From Viridothelium virens (lineage: Eukaryota; Ascomycota; Dothideomycetes; Trypetheliales; Trypetheliaceae): 64,000 nucleotides of DNA. A program made the translations under genes and the position numbers. Positions 11,693 through 23,577 of this stretch are shown piece by piece. How positions within the stretch are numbered: the stretch's first letter is position 1; each line of letters opens with the position of its first letter. The notes below the pieces were generated by a model. It had not been told where the DNA came from. It ran no database searches and was given only the letters and a program-made list of their open reading frames with translations. The stretch lies in the NCBI GenBank assembly GCA_010094025.1, contig ML991783.1, positions 372,001 to 436,000 on the forward strand. Direction: 5' to 3'.

Positions 11693-12644
11693 AAAATTTG
11701 ATATCCACTTGGGCTTGCATCTCCTTCAGACTGACTGAATGAATCGTGAGTTGGGCCCACTCTGATTGGCTGTATATTACTACCGGTGTAGCAATTTCTA
11801 TTTAGATACATTGAAGCTTCCTTAAGGTTATGTTTATTCTATTCTCACAATCACAGCGATGCATTGCCTGGAGAATTGCTTATACTCAAGACATTGAATT
11901 GATTATGATGATAGTTGTGTGTTGGAGATTACACAATCAGGACATCCGTTCGATGCCTGTTCCTAAGCTCGACTCGCCCAAACTCATCCGTACCACACAC
12001 GCAAAGAGACCGAACTTTTGTCTTCATCCCAGATCTAAGTCTAGTCGGACCAGGTACACTTCTTTCCCCCTCTGCACCGGAAAATGGAACGAAGCCCACC
12101 TGGTATCACAGAGAAATTTTTGGAACAGCAATAAACCAAGACAGAAAGAAGAAAAAGAAAGAAAGAAAAGACATAGACAAGGCAAGGCAAGGAGAAACAT
12201 TCGATGTCGATCAAAAAAAAGTGTATTGATAGGCGAACGTTAATCGTCTGATAGGAGGATGGGTCCAGTGTGCACGAACGGCACGAAAGACAATCAAAAC
12301 AACAGTACAGAACGCATACACAACAAGGAAGCAAGAAGCAAACGCACAACTGGGTATCCGAGACTCCCCTACACTCAAAACTCGAAAAGACCAGACTTTT
12401 GCGCCAAGTTCGGGGCTTCACCGGAATGAAAGTCCTCCGAATCATTCAGCCGATAACGGCTGCCGTAGCTCGTAAAATCGTAAATGAAGGCGAGATGAGT
12501 GGTGGCAGGAGAAAGGAGGACATGAGCCGGACCCGCGACTCGATCCCCATAGGCTGAGCGAGCGGAGGAGGCAGTGAGGGGATAAGGGGACGGGCTATGA
12601 GACATGTTCATCTGAGGGTCTCGTGATGTGGCGGAACGGCATAC
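11693..12644. other. Intergenic between convergent genes
   Basis: 950 bp between the 3' ends of the dehydrogenase and the Ifh1-like gene. It contains purine-rich stretches (AAGAAAGAAAAAG-type around 12140-12180) and no supported gene. It probably holds both 3' untranslated regions. Confidence 0.4.
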
Positions 12645-14923
12645 TTAGGTCTGCAGAGCAACAGACTCAAGCCCACGGTCACTTCGGCGTCGGCGGGGCG
12701 GCGTGATGAGGGAGTCGCCTACAGAGTCGTGACCTTGGCGATACGCATTGGCGAGGTCTGCAGCGCTGCGGAGCGAAGGGTGCTCTGGCATCCGCGACAC
12801 CTGTTGAGCACGGTCTGAATTTCGACGAAACGAGGTGATGGTGTTGCTATCGTAACCTTCGAACCAGGCGTCACTGCTGGCAAGTCGATCCGCCTCTGCC
12901 TGCTCTTGTTCGCTGGTGCTGGGACTCTCCACGGCGAATTCAGTCTCCATCTCTTCGTAGTCAGAATTCTCATCACTGTAGCTGATAAAATTGTTAATAT
13001 CGATGTCCATTTCTCCGTCGTCAAGTTCGAACCCGTCCAAGTCCAGAGAGTCAAGTTGATCCTGGGTTACAGTGCCGTCTGGCTCAACACTATAGAATGG
13101 AAAGAAGGCTTCGAAGGGCCCGACTGGCTGATTTGGAACCGCAACATTCGATTCGTCCTCGACCAAATTGTTGAAAGTCATGTTCATTGACTCTGCAGGG
13201 GTATTTGGTGTTTGAGGGAAAGGCATAAAAACATCGGGATTTTGCTTAAGTTTGCCACTAATGCAGTTTAGATCCGAGTTGCAACTGCATTTTGGCTCCC
13301 CCATATTGTACATTAAAGTCTTTTGACCCGTCCAATCAGTCATAGCAACACGCTGATGAATACTGACACGAAAGGTCCCACGAGGCGGTAACTTCGGAGG
13401 AGGGCGTGCAGACGATTCACTTTCACTTCCACTTCCGGGAGACCCAGCAGTATGCGTCATTTGACGGTTCGCTCGTTGTTGGCGCCGGGACGGACTGAGT
13501 GACTCGTGAAGAAGGGAACGTGGTCGGCTGATGGTTTCAAGGACAAATGTGTCTTCCTCAGTGGTTTCACCATCATCGGTCGAAGTATCAGCTGAATAAT
13601 AAATTAGCTTAACAACGCATTTTTAGATGCGTGATTTAGCATACACTCGTAACCGCTTGACCCAGGCGACTTGCCTGGAGCATCAGACCTGTGGGCATTG
13701 GCAGGTTGATAAGTACCGTCGGTGACATCCCAGAAAGAGCCGTCACTACCGACCGGGCTGGGGAAGCCTCGGAAAGGATCATTGGCGCCGAGGGGACCTC
13801 GAGGGAAAGGTGGTACATCAAGGTTGTCTTGTGAGAGGAGGATGTCCGGATAGTCGCGCCTAATCTCCGAGGAGCTAGTTGAGCTAGCTTTGCTGCTCAC
13901 TTGGACTTGATCCTCAAAGCGCACTTTCCGAGCGCTGCCAGTCGAGTCCTTTCTCGGGTGAGACTGATGATCATCTGCTTGTGAGGACAATGGCGCGTTG
14001 CTGGACCCTTCAAGATTGGCTATACCAGTAAGATCTGTTCCCAAGAAGTCGAAAATCGTATCAGGTCTCGGTAGCGCTTTGTGGATATCGAGGTCGGAGT
14101 CAAAGTCCGACTCGGAAGCTGCAGACGCGGCTTCGATATCAAGTGTCTCAATGAGCCTGATATGCCGAGCCTCGTCAGTGTCACTAATAGCATCAAGGCC
14201 ATCGTAATTATCATCATCCACAAAAGCATCATCATCCTCGCACTGGGTGGCACGTTGTAACATCTCGATGTCTTCGTCATAACCATCGTCGTTTACGTTC
14301 TCGGTATGGGAGATAGCGTGTGCGATAGTCGAGTCGTTGCTGACTGCATCCTCACGAACCTTTTTGCAAGGCGTTTCGCCGTCGTCCAATGGGTTCGACG
14401 AGTCATATTCGCTAGGGATGGATCGAGCGAGTTGACTGAACGTCCGCTTCTTGCCTGACGAAGATTGCAGATGATTTGGAAGTGAGTCATGTCGGAAACC
14501 CGTCCCATGCTCTTGTTCAGCCACGAACTGGAGAGCATTCTGCAAACCTGCAGTCGCAGTTTGAGCTCTGCTCAGATTGGTATATGCCTGGTCCAAATTA
14601 TTGCTATGGAGCGGGGCGTTGACTTCTGGCTCTTCATCAACTTCCTGGTCTGGATCGGAATCACCGTCGTCCTCATCCTCGTCCTCATCGTCCGCCTCAA
14701 TACTGGCGTCGTCATCGCGCGAATTGTGGACCGATTTTGTATCTTCCAATGTAGAATCCGTGGTGGTTGGCTCTTTCGCGCGGATTGTCTTGAGAGACGG
14801 GGGCCTTTTCCCTTTACGAGGCGATGAGTCTCCTATATCATGCGATCTGAGAGGGCGGCTGTCACGTGAAGAAAGCGTAAAGGCGGATGCGCCATTCGGG
14901 AAGGTTGCTGCGTGGGACGACAT
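12645..14923 (-). CDS. Ifh1/Crf1-type transcription coregulator
   Basis: Two exons on the minus strand, 14923-13645 and 13591-12645, are joined across a 53-nt intron (GTATGC...TTCAG), giving about 741 residues. The first half is disordered, with an acidic run of Asp/Glu near residues 70-95 and several later acidic patches. The splice junction creates the signature GYESDTSTDDGETTEED, followed by RPRSLL and then RGTFRVSIHQRVAMTDWTG. This order resembles the forkhead-binding and CRF1 region of fungal Ifh1/Crf1 proteins, which tether TOR-dependent control to ribosomal protein genes through Fhl1. The tail is again acidic and Ser-rich. An ATG at 15058 is in frame and would add 45 residues. I chose 14923 because the sequence after it (MSSHAATFPNG) looks like a true N-terminus. 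The family call rests on recognition of one motif block. Confidence 0.6.
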
Positions 14924-17058
14924 TGAAAACGGTCGTAACAGGTGTGGGCGAGTGCCGTAAAAAAAAGTGGGTCCGGTTGGAAAGTCTATTTTTGAGGAGG
15001 ACTGAGGGGTAATTTGATGCGAAAGGAAGCGAGGGACGGGTGAGTGAGTGGGATGCAAGATCGATGAGTCTTCTGGTGTTCTGGTCTAGGCTCGAAAGGG
15101 CGTTGACCCTTAAGGAGGTAGAGATCGAGCCTCTTCTTCGTCGCCGTGTCGGATACCTAGTCAGGTAGACGGATGAAACACTGCTTGGATAATTGGGACT
15201 CCGAGGATACTTCAGAGCGCCGATTCTTTCAGGAGCGTGAACTGGACAGACTGCTAGAAGGCGAGTGCTTCGTGCAGTCGAAAGAATTTATATCGTCGTA
15301 GGAATCTTGGAAACTCGGTGAACTGACCAGACTGGAGGACCCCCAAGGCTGAGGGTCCTCCAGTGGGACTTTACAGCTCACAGACGGCCGGAGGCATGTT
15401 TCTCGACGAAGAGTGGAAAGGGAGTATTTGATGAGTCTGTATGCGTTGTAGTGCGACTTCTTCGTCTTTGGGTGAGTGGTATGGTGGAGAGGAAGAGGGA
15501 GAAGAGAGTGGGCGGGCGCGCAAAAGTTCAAGGTTGCTTTGCTCGACAGCAGACACGCTAGTGCGATGGTGGGGCATTGCATCGCTCTGATTCGCCCGTC
15601 CACACCGACTTCCCGCAAAGCAAGAGCGATGATGCATTTGCTCCAGTGCCTCCCGCGGCTCAGTGGCTCCTTCCTCGACACAAAACCCCAGACAGGAACC
15701 CAAGCACGAGAGCATCTACAATAACCCTCATCCCCTTTCCTGTTTATCCTTGGGCCTCTGAGTCTCTGACCATGCCTTGCAGGCTGTGAACATGTATTGA
15801 AGCTCTTCGTCATCTTGATGTATGGCCAACCGACTTAGGCATCCTCAGGCACGATCGTACTTTTTTTTCTCTGGCACCGGGCGACGTGAGAAACACCAAC
15901 ACCCCCTTCACCAATCGCCTGCTCAAGGCGAGACCTTTCCAAGCATACCCCTGCCTCTACTACTTCATCTGACCATCATGATCGAAGCCATCGTCTAGTG
16001 GCGCCTCCACCATGTCGGACTTCCTTACTGGGGTCTCCCACCCTAGTCTCTCGTAAAACCTACTGCTATGCCAAGCCGTTTGTGATTGTAATGATTGACG
16101 GGAAACCAAGGCAAGAGATTGCCTGCTCAAGGGACTCTCGATACCGGGGAGAGAATGAGATCAGGCGTCCAGTTACACGACGCCTCAAGCCCCTGAGTTG
16201 CCATTCGACAACTCATCCAGATTCCCCGAAAGCGGCGGTGTGCTGACGCTTGCATGAGTCGTTTGCAAACCGCCGCACTATTCCATGCGGCCCGTCGCGG
16301 CTGCGGTAGTATACATCATGTACGTTCCTCCTTACCCCGGCTTCTCCTTGCTGCTATCCCTCATTTCTACCGGCAAATCAGTCTTGGCTGCAGGTGAGAT
16401 GGATTGAAGCTGTGGGTCAGCGCTATGATGCCACACCGTAAATGACGTCTTTAGCAAAGAGGGACATGAGCACAACACATCAAGTTGAAGCAATCTGCGA
16501 TGCACATAGGCATACCGTTAGATAGGTAGGTACCTTAGCAAATCGGGTGAGGGGCAGATGAGGAGGCTGGCCGACAATCTGCGGATAAAAAGCTTGGCTG
16601 GTCGACGGAGGAAAAGATTTCTCGGCCGAGGGGTAGATCTTGAGATCTTACAGTTCGATGGAGCGCTTCTTAAAATACGGAGTACGGCAGTCATTATACA
16701 AATAATGTGACCGGATCTAAGAAGCTTAAATGCGAATTCAGCCTGGAACGAAAGCATCAAAGACCGCAGATCTCTGCGTTGCCCCATAGTGTGGGGAAAT
16801 GGGGCTTCTAATGCACGACATCTTACTCCGTATACTCTACGTCAGACGCTCGGCCCAAAAGAGAGATTTTTTTCTTCCAATCGTACTGTAAGTCATGAAG
16901 TGGGACCTGGCCTCGGATAATTTGAAGTGGTGCACAATTGAGAGAATGGACGGTTCGTAAGGAGGTGTGAAAGCGTAGACAAGTTTTTTTTGATGAACAC
17001 CCCCATTGAATCAATCTGGTATTCAACTATAGCGTATCACCAACACGAGGCAAAGATA
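14924..17058. other. Intergenic, no supported gene
   Basis: 2.1 kb between two minus-strand genes. A 194-codon open frame at 15229-15813 (minus) has no recognisable domain and an unusual composition (Ser, Cys, Arg), so I treat it as chance. The region close to 14924 is the likely promoter and leader of the Ifh1-like gene. Confidence 0.4.
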
Positions 17059-20000
17059 CTATACACCTTCTACCTCCTTCGCAATCTGATCTTCCTCCAT
17101 ACCAAGCTTCCGAAATGAATTTCTTATCCATTCAAAGACCGCCTTCAGCTCCTCTTCAGTTCCGTCCTCGATAGTGTTGCCCTCTTCCCATCGGATCTCC
17201 ATCTCATTCCATTCCGTATGCGCAGCTCTTAGTATAATCCGCAGAGTCAGAAAATTAGATGGGCTTCTTCCTCGGAAGCTGATGGTCACTCCGAGCTCCT
17301 CGTAGATTTCAACCCTGATAGGCTTCATTTCCAACCTGTTGGCCAAACTCCAAGGTGATTGCCCCACTGGAGCCACCCCCCCAGCTGTTTGAATAAGGTC
17401 CTCGTCAAGGCTTGTCGGCTCCATAGAAATCTTCGTACCTTCAGCGTCCTTGCTTGTCTCATCATCTAGGTCATCTGCACAACATGGAACGCTTGATGTG
17501 TCTTCCTGTGACTCGTCTTTGACTTTGTCCTTTTCGGAATCTCTTACCTCCTCTTCATTTTGGCCCCCTTTACTCTCGCTCTCCTCCTCAAGGCTTTCAT
17601 TTGCGTCTCGGTTCCCTGAATAATATGGCCTCAGTAACCTGAACTCCCCACACCACTTATCTATCAACTGAATCCCTGCTGCCGCTCCTCTGGCCCCAAC
17701 CACCCCCTCAAGCACGGGATTGAATAACACAAATGGCAGGTCCAACCTCTGACTAGCCCTAAATTTCCGCAAGCTCTTCACCACGGCGGCCCACGAGTAT
17801 CCCAAATCCGCCAGCAGCCCCAACAGCGAATTTAGTTGCAGAAGCCCGGTGGCAGGTTGGGCTATTTTCGCGCGGCCCCATCGCCCTTTTACAAGGTCGA
17901 GAAAGATATGCGTTGCCCACAACAGCGAGCGTGCATTCTCATCATGCTGCAGATCCTCATTCGGTTTAAGACGGAATGAGTATTCATCTGAGCTCAGAAT
18001 CAAATCGCCCATATCGGTGGGATGGTGGAGTAGCATCTCCCGCGCTAACTGCGCAAGCTGCACGTTTGTCCAGCTTAGATCTGGTGCACCGCGTATATGT
18101 TCCAGTAGGCTTTCAACTGCTTCCCATTTCCGATTGCGGATCTGATTTTCCAGAAACGTGAGGATGACTTCTTCTGGCAGGAATTGGTTGACTGTCTCTG
18201 AAGTGTCCTCCTCAGAGAACCCCCTAGTGTTGTGGCTATTCCGCAGCGCATCGACGATCTGGACGAGAAGATTGCGGTCTTGTGTTGCGGTGGCGAAGCG
18301 GATTAAGGGGCCAGCAAGAGAGGGTTCACAGTACGTGGATGGTGGTAGGGTGGGACCATCGATATCTTGAGAGGAAATGAGGTAGGTACCGAAGTTAAAT
18401 GCCTTTGAGGCAGTTATCAGGTCAATGAGGGCGCCTGAAAGTGAGTTCGACATCCTAGGGTAGAAGGCTGTGAAGTCCGTCTCGACATTGGCTGCGCTAG
18501 AGTCGCCATTTGTGTCGTCGAAGGGGACACTCGAGTCTAAAGAGAGCGTCCTATTCGGTGAATAAATTGCCTTTCCAGACAGCTCGGCTGACTCCTTGTC
18601 TCTCAAGATTCTCCCCAACTGTTTGAATGCCTTCTGTTTATTGCGGTCTGTGTAGTCTTGAAGGAGCACGAAGGTTCTGAATGCTCCATCAACGTCACCG
18701 CGTGTAATGAAAGCGCGCAGGACTCTATGATAGAATCCGAGAATCACGGCGGTGCTGTCAAAGACGTATGTAGGACTGTTCGGGTCAAGTAGATCATGTG
18801 CTCGGGCGTTCTGAGCATCATGCTCGTCACCGTAAACAGGGCTTAGTCTTTCAAGGATGTGATTCATAAATCCAGGGTCTTCCTCAAGATTGATTCCCTG
18901 AGACTCAACAAGCCTGACAATGAGAGCGTCCCATGCTGCTGCTCCTAGATTCATGTGATTGACATTAAGAAAGTCTTTCAGCTTCGTGATGCTTTGGACG
19001 TTGACTCCAGCGGAAATCCCGCGATTGCCAACACCTACACGAAAGGCACTCATCAGGGCATCAATGTAGGCAATGACTACCTCACTTGAGATGGTCCGCT
19101 CGACACGGATGCGTCCCTTGCGTTGCTCCTGCTTCGAGATTCTGACAAGTGGTACATCTATTCGGGTATCTAAGTTCGACCAATCGATGGTATCATTGTC
19201 CCCAGACCTCTGTTGAGCGAGGACATCTTGCCAACAAATCAGTCTCCAGCGACATTTTTTCTCTCCCTCATACGCAGCTTGTAAAATCGCTGCGCCATCC
19301 TCAACCCAACCGCCGTGGAGGCATGACCATAGGATTAGCTCGAGCCAGACCTGTGTACCCAATACGACAGGGCGCACTCGATATCGAGAACCTGGGATTT
19401 CATGGCCGAGAAACGTATATTGCGCTCCGGCTGCCCTTTTCTCCTCTTGAACGTGGAGCTCATGCGCCTGCCAAGCAGCGTCTGAGATGGCCGTGAGGAT
19501 TCGAGAGGAGAGAATGTGAAGTAATGGAGGCTGTTTTAAGACATAATCATCAAGCGTGGATGGATACTCGTAAACGGAATCCGATATCATACCCACATGG
19601 TGCATGTGCGCGAGAATCTCTAACACGAATGGCATGATCGAGCTTTTGCTAGGATCCTGCTCCGCGGCAGCAGCCAGTACCATGCTCCCCAGACTGCGCC
19701 AGACCTGACCGAGGGCGCTCTTACGAGTGGTAAATAGACTCGCATCCGTCATGGTATCCATCCTGTCCGTTTCGACGTGCAAAGGCTCGCTTTCTGAGTA
19801 AGGCTGCTGTTCATTTTTTTCTAGCCAGATTGGTGCAGTTGAAATCTCTCCTAGGGGCGTCCTGAATGGCCATGGCTGTCTACACGATTCAGAGCCACCT
19901 GCTACCTCATCACGACGCGGCTCTTCTGCACTAGCGAAGCACCATTGAACACCGGACGACTTTGAGCTTGAAATTGAGCTCCTATCCGTAGCGAATGTCC

Positions 20001-20493
20001 TGTCGATAACTTCTTTGACCAGCCAAACGACGGCCCGCCACCTTCCCTTTTGAAGGCCCAGGTAACTCAGAATATCAACACTGTACGCCCTCCTTGCCCT
20101 GACAAGTATCTTGGGCAAGTATTCCGTGAATGTTTCCTCTTTGATGAAGTCTTGGTGAGAAACTCGTAGGCGTCCTGGTAGGGTAGGTTCAATAATGTCT
20201 AGCCAGGAGTCCGGATTCTGAGGCTGTGAGGGAATGCATGACTTGGGGAGGTACCCCTCGTATGCAGCTGCTCGTCCTTCACGTTTTGCGGCCTTGTCTC
20301 GATGCAGCCTTGCGTGCTGCTCGTCTCCTGCGCCATGTTTTCCGGCATCAAAGGTAGACGCCCGTCGGGAGACACAAAAGGCTAGCTTGCTTGCTGTAAA
20401 ACTTGATGTTGGCCTGAATATGAGCGATTCCGTTGATCTAAGCTTAGTGAGGAGATACTTTCGACTGTGATTAGCGCGAAAGCAAATAAGCAT
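17059..20493 (-). CDS. Large conserved hypothetical protein, probably mitochondrial
   Basis: One uninterrupted exon of 1144 residues. The first 45 residues are rich in Arg, Lys, Ser, Thr and hydrophobic residues with almost no acidic residues (MLICFRANHSRKYLLTKL at the start), a typical mitochondrial presequence. The body is helical, with segments such as EYLPKILVRARRAYSVDILS and, near residue 595, a stretch reminiscent of PPR helices (HRVLRAFITRGDVDGAFRTF). An acidic Ser/Glu/Lys-rich low-complexity insert lies at about residues 955-1015, before a more conserved-looking C-terminal 110 residues. I cannot name a family. A PPR-like mitochondrial RNA factor is one possibility, by inference only. 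Its start is 445 bp from the divergent zf-PARP gene, with which it probably shares a promoter region. Confidence 0.75.
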   Translation of the reverse strand: MLICFRANHSRKYLLTKLRSTESLIFRPTSSFTASKLAFCVSRRASTFDAGKHGAGDEQHARLHRDKAAKREGRAAAYEGYLPKSCIPSQPQNPDSWLDIIEPTLPGRLRVSHQDFIKEETFTEYLPKILVRARRAYSVDILSYLGLQKGRWRAVVWLVKEVIDRTFATDRSSISSSKSSGVQWCFASAEEPRRDEVAGGSESCRQPWPFRTPLGEISTAPIWLEKNEQQPYSESEPLHVETDRMDTMTDASLFTTRKSALGQVWRSLGSMVLAAAAEQDPSKSSIMPFVLEILAHMHHVGMISDSVYEYPSTLDDYVLKQPPLLHILSSRILTAISDAAWQAHELHVQEEKRAAGAQYTFLGHEIPGSRYRVRPVVLGTQVWLELILWSCLHGGWVEDGAAILQAAYEGEKKCRWRLICWQDVLAQQRSGDNDTIDWSNLDTRIDVPLVRISKQEQRKGRIRVERTISSEVVIAYIDALMSAFRVGVGNRGISAGVNVQSITKLKDFLNVNHMNLGAAAWDALIVRLVESQGINLEEDPGFMNHILERLSPVYGDEHDAQNARAHDLLDPNSPTYVFDSTAVILGFYHRVLRAFITRGDVDGAFRTFVLLQDYTDRNKQKAFKQLGRILRDKESAELSGKAIYSPNRTLSLDSSVPFDDTNGDSSAANVETDFTAFYPRMSNSLSGALIDLITASKAFNFGTYLISSQDIDGPTLPPSTYCEPSLAGPLIRFATATQDRNLLVQIVDALRNSHNTRGFSEEDTSETVNQFLPEEVILTFLENQIRNRKWEAVESLLEHIRGAPDLSWTNVQLAQLAREMLLHHPTDMGDLILSSDEYSFRLKPNEDLQHDENARSLLWATHIFLDLVKGRWGRAKIAQPATGLLQLNSLLGLLADLGYSWAAVVKSLRKFRASQRLDLPFVLFNPVLEGVVGARGAAAGIQLIDKWCGEFRLLRPYYSGNRDANESLEEESESKGGQNEEEVRDSEKDKVKDESQEDTSSVPCCADDLDDETSKDAEGTKISMEPTSLDEDLIQTAGGVAPVGQSPWSLANRLEMKPIRVEIYEELGVTISFRGRSPSNFLTLRIILRAAHTEWNEMEIRWEEGNTIEDGTEEELKAVFEWIRNSFRKLGMEEDQIAKEVEGV

Positions 20494-20937
20494 GAGTTCA
20501 TCGTAGAGAGGGAATGTTGATGAGCTTCAGACAGCACAAAGGGAAGACGAGAAAAAAGATGGATGACGTTGACAAGCGCAGGAGGCGACTAACCGCTTCG
20601 AGCTCCCTAAGCGAGACACGTCTGCTGGGAGCTTAACGCGACGACCTTTGTTTGACTTGCGGGAGCTTCTTGAACTCTACCTGACCACGCCAGGCAACCG
20701 TACCAACCCCAATTTTCCTCACATCAGCTCAACGGTGACAACTCTTAAGCACGTCAACTCCAGTCGTGCTCAAGCCGGCAGTTCTGCGGAGTTACCGTCC
20801 CTGCTAAAATATTGCGGAGCTCAAGCTTGCATAAGGCTTCTTTACTTTGCCATTTTCCGCTAAGATAGCTTCAACAAGCTACGAAACAAAACAGACCCGC
20901 ACAGACGCAACGTAATCACTCGAGGCCGTCTTTCACG
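20494..20937. promoter_or_regulatory. Divergent promoter region
   Basis: 444 bp between the start codons of two divergent genes. No gene fits inside, so both promoters must lie here or overlap the leaders. No specific factor site was assigned. Confidence 0.5.
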
Positions 20938-22150
20938 ATGCCTTCGTACAGATTTGGTATGTTGAACTGTTCAGAGATCGTCTTCACTGTCTTTCACTTA
21001 TCACTGCTGTCTCATGATTATTTTCTCGTCCCTTGATCACAGCTGATTCTGTTTCAGAATCGGCATCCAGTGGACGCGCAGTCTGCAATGTCGCTGAACA
21101 CAAGAAACAAGGCGTCAAGATTGGCAAGGGTGAGCTGCGGATGGGCGCTTGGGTCGAGTTCGGCGATTCCGGCAGCTGGAAGTGGCGCCATTGGTAAGTC
21201 AAGATGTGACGAAGTGGACTTGACTTTTGTTACACTGCACAGTCGCTCATCGCCTGATCTAGGGGATGTGTCACTCCCCAAGTCCTCCAAAATATCAAGA
21301 ACAGCATCGACGGCGATTACGAATTAGTAGACGGGATGGACGAGCTTCCAGAGGAAATGCAAGACAAGATCAAACGTGCAATCGAGCAAGGCCACGTCGA
21401 TGATGAAGATTGGCAGCATGTAAGTCGCGACTTAGCCAATGATCTCTGATCGCCGCTAAATCCCTGTAGGACCCCGCAGCGAACACGGTCGGCGCCAAAG
21501 GCTTCAAGAGCCCAAATGCCAAAAAGTCTAAGGTGAGAGCAAAATTAATGTTTCTATTCAATTCGATGAGATCAGCCTCCTCATCTGAGTCACGGCTGAT
21601 GAAAGCATATATCGGCGGCTCTGCTCTGTGTTCACTGAAGTCACGTCCTACATGAATCTTGCTGACAAGTGGGCAGAAGAACGACGACGGGGAAGATGAT
21701 GAAGCTGCTGAAGACGGCCGCAAAGCTCCCACAAAGGCTGGAAAGAAGCGCGGCAAGGCCAAAGGTGACGACGATGACGATGAGGAAGCACGTCCAGCAA
21801 AGAAATCTAAAGCTCGTGCTAAGAAACAGGAGCCCGAGGCCGAAGACGAGGATGAAGCACCCGAACCGACTAAGAAAGGGAGGGCCAAGGCAAAGAAGGA
21901 CGTCAAGGAAACTGCGAGCAGTAAGACTGCTGAGGCTGCAAATACCAAAAAGCCTCGTGGTCGCCCCAAGAAGGAATCGGCCGAAGATGACGGGGCCAGC
22001 AAGGAAGCACCAGCCAAGAAACCTCGAGGCAAGAAGGCCAAGGCGAAGGAAGAACCCGCGGACATGGACGAGAATGTCGAAGAGCCAGGGGTGGAGGCTG
22101 AGGAGGCTCCTAAAGCCAAGAAGGGTCGAGGTCGCAAAGCTAAAGCGTAA
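20938..22150 (+). CDS. Free-standing zf-PARP zinc finger protein with AT-hook tail
   Basis: Five exons join in phase: 20938-20956, 21043-21193, 21263-21419, 21470-21532 and 21677-22150, giving about 287 residues. Residues 4-65 form a PARP-type zinc finger, the nick-sensing DNA-binding module of PARP1 and DNA ligase III, with the hallmark KIGKGELRMGAWVE...SWKWRHWGCVTP. The rest is Lys/Glu/Ala-rich with several AT-hook-like RGRPKK and KPRG motifs, so the protein should be nuclear and bind DNA. There is no PARP catalytic domain, which is usual for this class of fungal protein. Oddly, the second zinc ligand is His26 (C21-x4-H26...H56-x2-C59), where I would expect Cys. The acidic/basic tail shows no premature stop. 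Confidence 0.88.
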
Positions 22151-22703
22151 ACGAGTTTTGCTCGATTCGGAACTCACCCTGTTGGCAACGTGTCGTAGGC
22201 GACTGGTTGCTCACGTACAAGCTGGACGGCGTTCCCTGTGAAATGGAAATGAAGCGATGATGGAGGGAGATCTTTGCTTCAGGCTTTCTCGTGGTTCATT
22301 CGATATACCAAACTCTTGCTCTGACTGCCCCGTTGTGAGAGAGCTTGTGTTTTTTCCAGGACTCCTTTACTTAACTACGAATCACGAATGTACATTAGCT
22401 GGGAGATAATAGAATAGCCTCGATGTTTCTTTCAATGAAAGGGGGAAACAGTCGGGGCAGGTCCAAGCGCTGCTGGCTCACACTCGTCCTCATGAGTCAC
22501 CAAAATCGGTGGCTGGTAGTCCTACTGAAAATCTCTTGGAGCCCGTGGTAAGGCATAAGGACCACATTCCACTTCGCGACCAAATCGATCTGTCGCCTTC
22601 ATACTTACGTTTGCACCTTTTGATTCAACAAATCTATTGGATTCCTTTGACACCTCATCACCGTGCCACTTCTCAAGGGAAAGTGCAAAAGCATTTGGAC
22701 GCT
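22151..22703. other. Intergenic
   Basis: 553 bp with no gene. It contains the 3' end of the zf-PARP gene and the promoter of the F-box-like gene. The frame of the next gene is open back to 22509, but without an ATG. Confidence 0.4.
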
Positions 22704-23429
22704 ATGATGTCGTTTCTTGACTTACCTCCCGAGCTCAGGCTCGAAGTTTACACGTACTTCCTTGACGCCGACCGCTTCCTTCTTAATGCTCGATCATCTC
22801 TAGTGGATAGCATCCACAGTCTACGTTTTTCTTGCAGAACCATCAACGACGAGGTAAAGGCCGAGCTACGCAAACACACCCGCTTCCATATTGTTGAGTC
22901 CGCGCAACATGAATCGCTATACCATCGTTCCATCGAATTCCAATGTGGGACCAAGCGACTGCTGGTACCCTTTGGCCAAATCACAGATTTAATGCTCACA
23001 ATTCATTGGACAACCTTCCGGGAGGCTGCTCCCGACTTGAAGTTCCAATTTCTCTTGAAGGAAATGCAAAGGTTGAAGACGCTCTCGATTGAGTTTTGGT
23101 TCGCTAAAGCAATGGAAGGGGAAACAACGCAAAAACTGTTAATAGGAGCCAAGAACAGTGTCATGACGGTGCAACAGAAGTGTATGGTAGTACGGATGAT
23201 CAAGCGAGGGTTTGTAACAACGCTGGCAGCAGCAATTCGAGCGGCACCACCAGGCTGTTTGGTTAAGATTGGATATACACATGACGACCTTCCTTTCGAA
23301 CCGGGGAAATTAGAGTGTTTGGTGCGTGACGACCTTCTGAAAGAAAAGGGTGCCTTTTTCAGGATCGATTCAAATCTGATGCAAGAAGTATGGGGGGATT
23401 TCAGCCATTTGGTTTGGGATCTGCTATAA
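22704..23429 (+). CDS. F-box-like / 2EXR-type protein
   Basis: A single exon of 241 residues starting at the tandem ATGs at 22704 and 22707. It opens with MMSFLDLPPELRLEVYTYFL, the F-box-like LPxELRxxVY helix found at the N-terminus of a very large family of ascomycete proteins. Such proteins may recruit substrates to SCF ubiquitin ligases, but most are uncharacterised. The rest has no recognised repeat. Helical segments such as FQFLLKEMQRLKTLSIEFWF match the usual layout in which residues after the F-box describe leucine-rich-like strands. Function is inferred from the family only. Confidence 0.65.
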   Translation: MMSFLDLPPELRLEVYTYFLDADRFLLNARSSLVDSIHSLRFSCRTINDEVKAELRKHTRFHIVESAQHESLYHRSIEFQCGTKRLLVPFGQITDLMLTIHWTTFREAAPDLKFQFLLKEMQRLKTLSIEFWFAKAMEGETTQKLLIGAKNSVMTVQQKCMVVRMIKRGFVTTLAAAIRAAPPGCLVKIGYTHDDLPFEPGKLECLVRDDLLKEKGAFFRIDSNLMQEVWGDFSHLVWDLL

Positions 23430-23577
23430 CAAGAAGATAGAGAGAGGATAGAGAGTAACTCTAGCCTAAAAAGAGCCATTAAAAAGATCTACGAGAAAAT
23501 GCTAAATGAATCAACGGACGCAGATAATTGGAGGTCTGGGTGAAACTTTGGTGAATACATTACATATATTGATCCTC

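Noticed and set aside
15229-15813. 194-codon minus-strand open frame
   Set aside because: No domain, odd Ser/Cys/Arg composition, and no splice or promoter context that supports a gene.
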